The translations under genes were made by a program, and so were the position numbers. Below the pieces are notes generated by a model. It saw only the letters and a list, made by a program, of their open reading frames with translations, made no database searches and was not told the origin of the DNA. Shown here piece by piece: positions 63,039 through 64,000 of a stretch of DNA of 64,000 bases. How positions within the stretch are numbered: the stretch's first letter is position 1; each line of letters starts with the position of its first letter. Source of the DNA: Fidelibacterota bacterium (GTDB taxonomy: Bacteria > Fidelibacterota > UBA8477); NCBI GenBank assembly GCA_021734045.1, contig JAIPJR010000001.1, forward strand, positions 8,843 through 72,842, written 5' to 3'.

Positions 63039-64000
63039 TTACCAGTCCAGGTGCAGACCCAGCTCCCAGAAATTGTGTGTGCTGTCTCCCCGGGTTGCTT
63101 CATAGCGTCCGGTGAATTCCACCATGGCGTTCACCCGGTAGCGCAATTGAATTGATCCCAGATGACTTGATGTAATGGTCCCCATCAGACCGGTGGTTTT
63201 GTGATCCAGACTCATGTCCCGGTCTGCGTAGTTATCCAGCACGTCACTGCCCAGACCATCACCTTTACGCAGCCAAAGCCAATCCAGGAACAAGGAAAGC
63301 CGGGGTGAGAGCCAAAGATTGGATTGAATGTCCAGGACGGCGGAATTGGGACCATGGGGGAATCCCAGACCAGTACCGGCTGAGGTAAAACTATTGAGCG
63401 AATCGTCGTGAGTGTAAGTCCAGGGATGAACAGCAGTATATTCAATACGCAAGTCTCCGGCGATTATTTCAGATGGCAGGGTGCAGAAGAGGCCGATTTG
63501 TGGTGCGAATTTATTTTTCCAGCTGTCCTTATTCAGCTCAAACCAGTCCAGTTCGTCCCAGAAAAATGTTCCGTAAACCTGCAGACCGGGCATGATGCGA
63601 TAGATGCCATCCACCGCCATGAGCAGATTATCCCGATCTCCCAGCAGGTTTTCCTCCGCCCAATAGAAAATAATTGGAACCAGATAACCGGGCTCAAAGG
63701 GACGCCGAGCGTAGATTTCGAATTCATTGAAGGCCAATGTGAGATTGGGTGAAAAATCCACACTGATGCGTTGTGCTGCGATCCGTTTATCCGGGATATC
63801 TTTGTTGAATTCGGAAGGATTTTCCGGCAACAACCCACCCTGAATTGTAGTAAAATGAACCACCTTATAATCCACTGAAAAACGGATGTGTGTGTAGGGA
63901 TACACCCGTGTGTTTAAGATAGGTGTTAAATTGGGCGAATATCCCCAGTAAACCGGCTCCTGCGCCAGGGTGAGGGACCAGTTTGGGTAGGAAGTATACA
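63039..64000 (-). CDS. Wzi-like capsule-assembly outer-membrane protein, 5' end beyond window
   Basis: The frame is open from the right window edge to the stop at 63039, about 320 residues. It reads as an outer-membrane barrel: alternating strands, many aromatics, C-terminal ELGLHLDW. The stretch ending LTLAQEPVYWGYSPNLTPIL, followed by YTHIRFSVDYKVVHFTTIQGGL, resembles Wzi-family capsule-assembly proteins (EPxxWG). Its position next to a Wzx/Wzy locus fits. A GTG at 63905 is in frame but internal. Confidence 0.6.
   Translation of the reverse strand, partial: YTSYPNWSLTLAQEPVYWGYSPNLTPILNTRVYPYTHIRFSVDYKVVHFTTIQGGLLPENPSEFNKDIPDKRIAAQRISVDFSPNLTLAFNEFEIYARRPFEPGYLVPIIFYWAEENLLGDRDNLLMAVDGIYRIMPGLQVYGTFFWDELDWFELNKDSWKNKFAPQIGLFCTLPSEIIAGDLRIEYTAVHPWTYTHDDSLNSFTSAGTGLGFPHGPNSAVLDIQSNLWLSPRLSLFLDWLWLRKGDGLGSDVLDNYADRDMSLDHKTTGLMGTITSSHLGSIQLRYRVNAMVEFTGRYEATRGDSTHNFWELGLHLDW

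Noticed and set aside
63012-63056. Possible terminator between the epimerase and the Wzi-like gene
   Set aside because: The CTGGT/ACCAG stem is only five pairs and has no T-tract on either strand.
1-64000. CRISPR arrays, insertion sequences, integrases or attachment sites
   Set aside because: No regularly spaced direct repeats, transposase motifs or terminal inverted repeats were seen in the window.

Overview
The window is a contiguous, gene-dense bacterial chromosome segment of roughly 50% GC as judged by eye. No insertion sequences, phage genes or CRISPR arrays were seen. The gene content suggests a Gram-negative member of the FCB group, in the area of Neomarinimicrobiota, Calditrichota or KSB1-like lineages. 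The reasons are a surface beta-propeller with a FlgD/T9SS-like C-terminal sorting domain, outer-membrane efflux and TonB proteins, a DUF3098 protein, and a group 3b NiFe hydrogenase. This placement is an inference; no 16S gene is present.

Layout. 1-2.8 kb: end of a complex I operon (nuoM, nuoN). 3-7.1 kb: an orphan ParA-like ATPase, a fused ATP sulfurylase/APS kinase and a B12-binding radical SAM protein. 7.2-11.1 kb: DUF3098 protein, tRNA-Asp with terminator, mltG and a UvrD/PcrA helicase. 11.2-14.5 kb: iron operon fur-feoA-feoB plus a small Cys-rich Feo-associated membrane protein. 14.6-17.8 kb: YhaM-like nuclease, an ECF S-component-like membrane protein and an unknown outer-membrane-like protein. 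17.9-24.4 kb (minus): tetR-tolC-MFP-RND efflux operon with two copies of an operator-like palindrome. 24.5-31.2 kb (minus): hydrogenase beta-gamma-delta-alpha, its maturation protease, a response regulator, a histidine kinase and an ACT-domain protein in one tight operon behind a near-perfect sigma-54 promoter. 31.5-35.3 kb (minus): a cobalamin riboswitch controlling a BtuB-like receptor and a BtuG-like beta-propeller. 35.5-49.3 kb: housekeeping genes (NlpC/P60, trpS, scpA, scpB, rluB-like, a conserved 569-residue Rossmann protein, two small membrane proteins, a cytidylate kinase/ribosomal protein S1 fusion, YbbR, tsaD, a VWA-like membrane protein). 49.4-63.0 kb: surface polysaccharide locus with two UDP-sugar dehydrogenases, export protein, Wzz, Wzy, Wzx, glycosyltransferases and a UDP-GlcNAc 2-epimerase; its middle (53.2-60.7 kb) is visibly AT-rich. 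A Wzi-like outer-membrane protein runs off the right edge.

The most unusual items are: (1) the in-frame Cmk-RpsA fusion, which keeps what looks like the original rpsA ribosome-binding site and ATG; (2) the hydrogenase operon carrying its own two-component system and ACT protein under a sigma-54 promoter; (3) a riboswitch-controlled BtuB/BtuG-like pair whose propeller carries a FlgD-like C-terminal sorting domain; and (4) several sigma-70 promoters (TTGnnn, 17 bp, TATATT) placed so close to the ATG that the mRNAs should be leaderless or nearly so.
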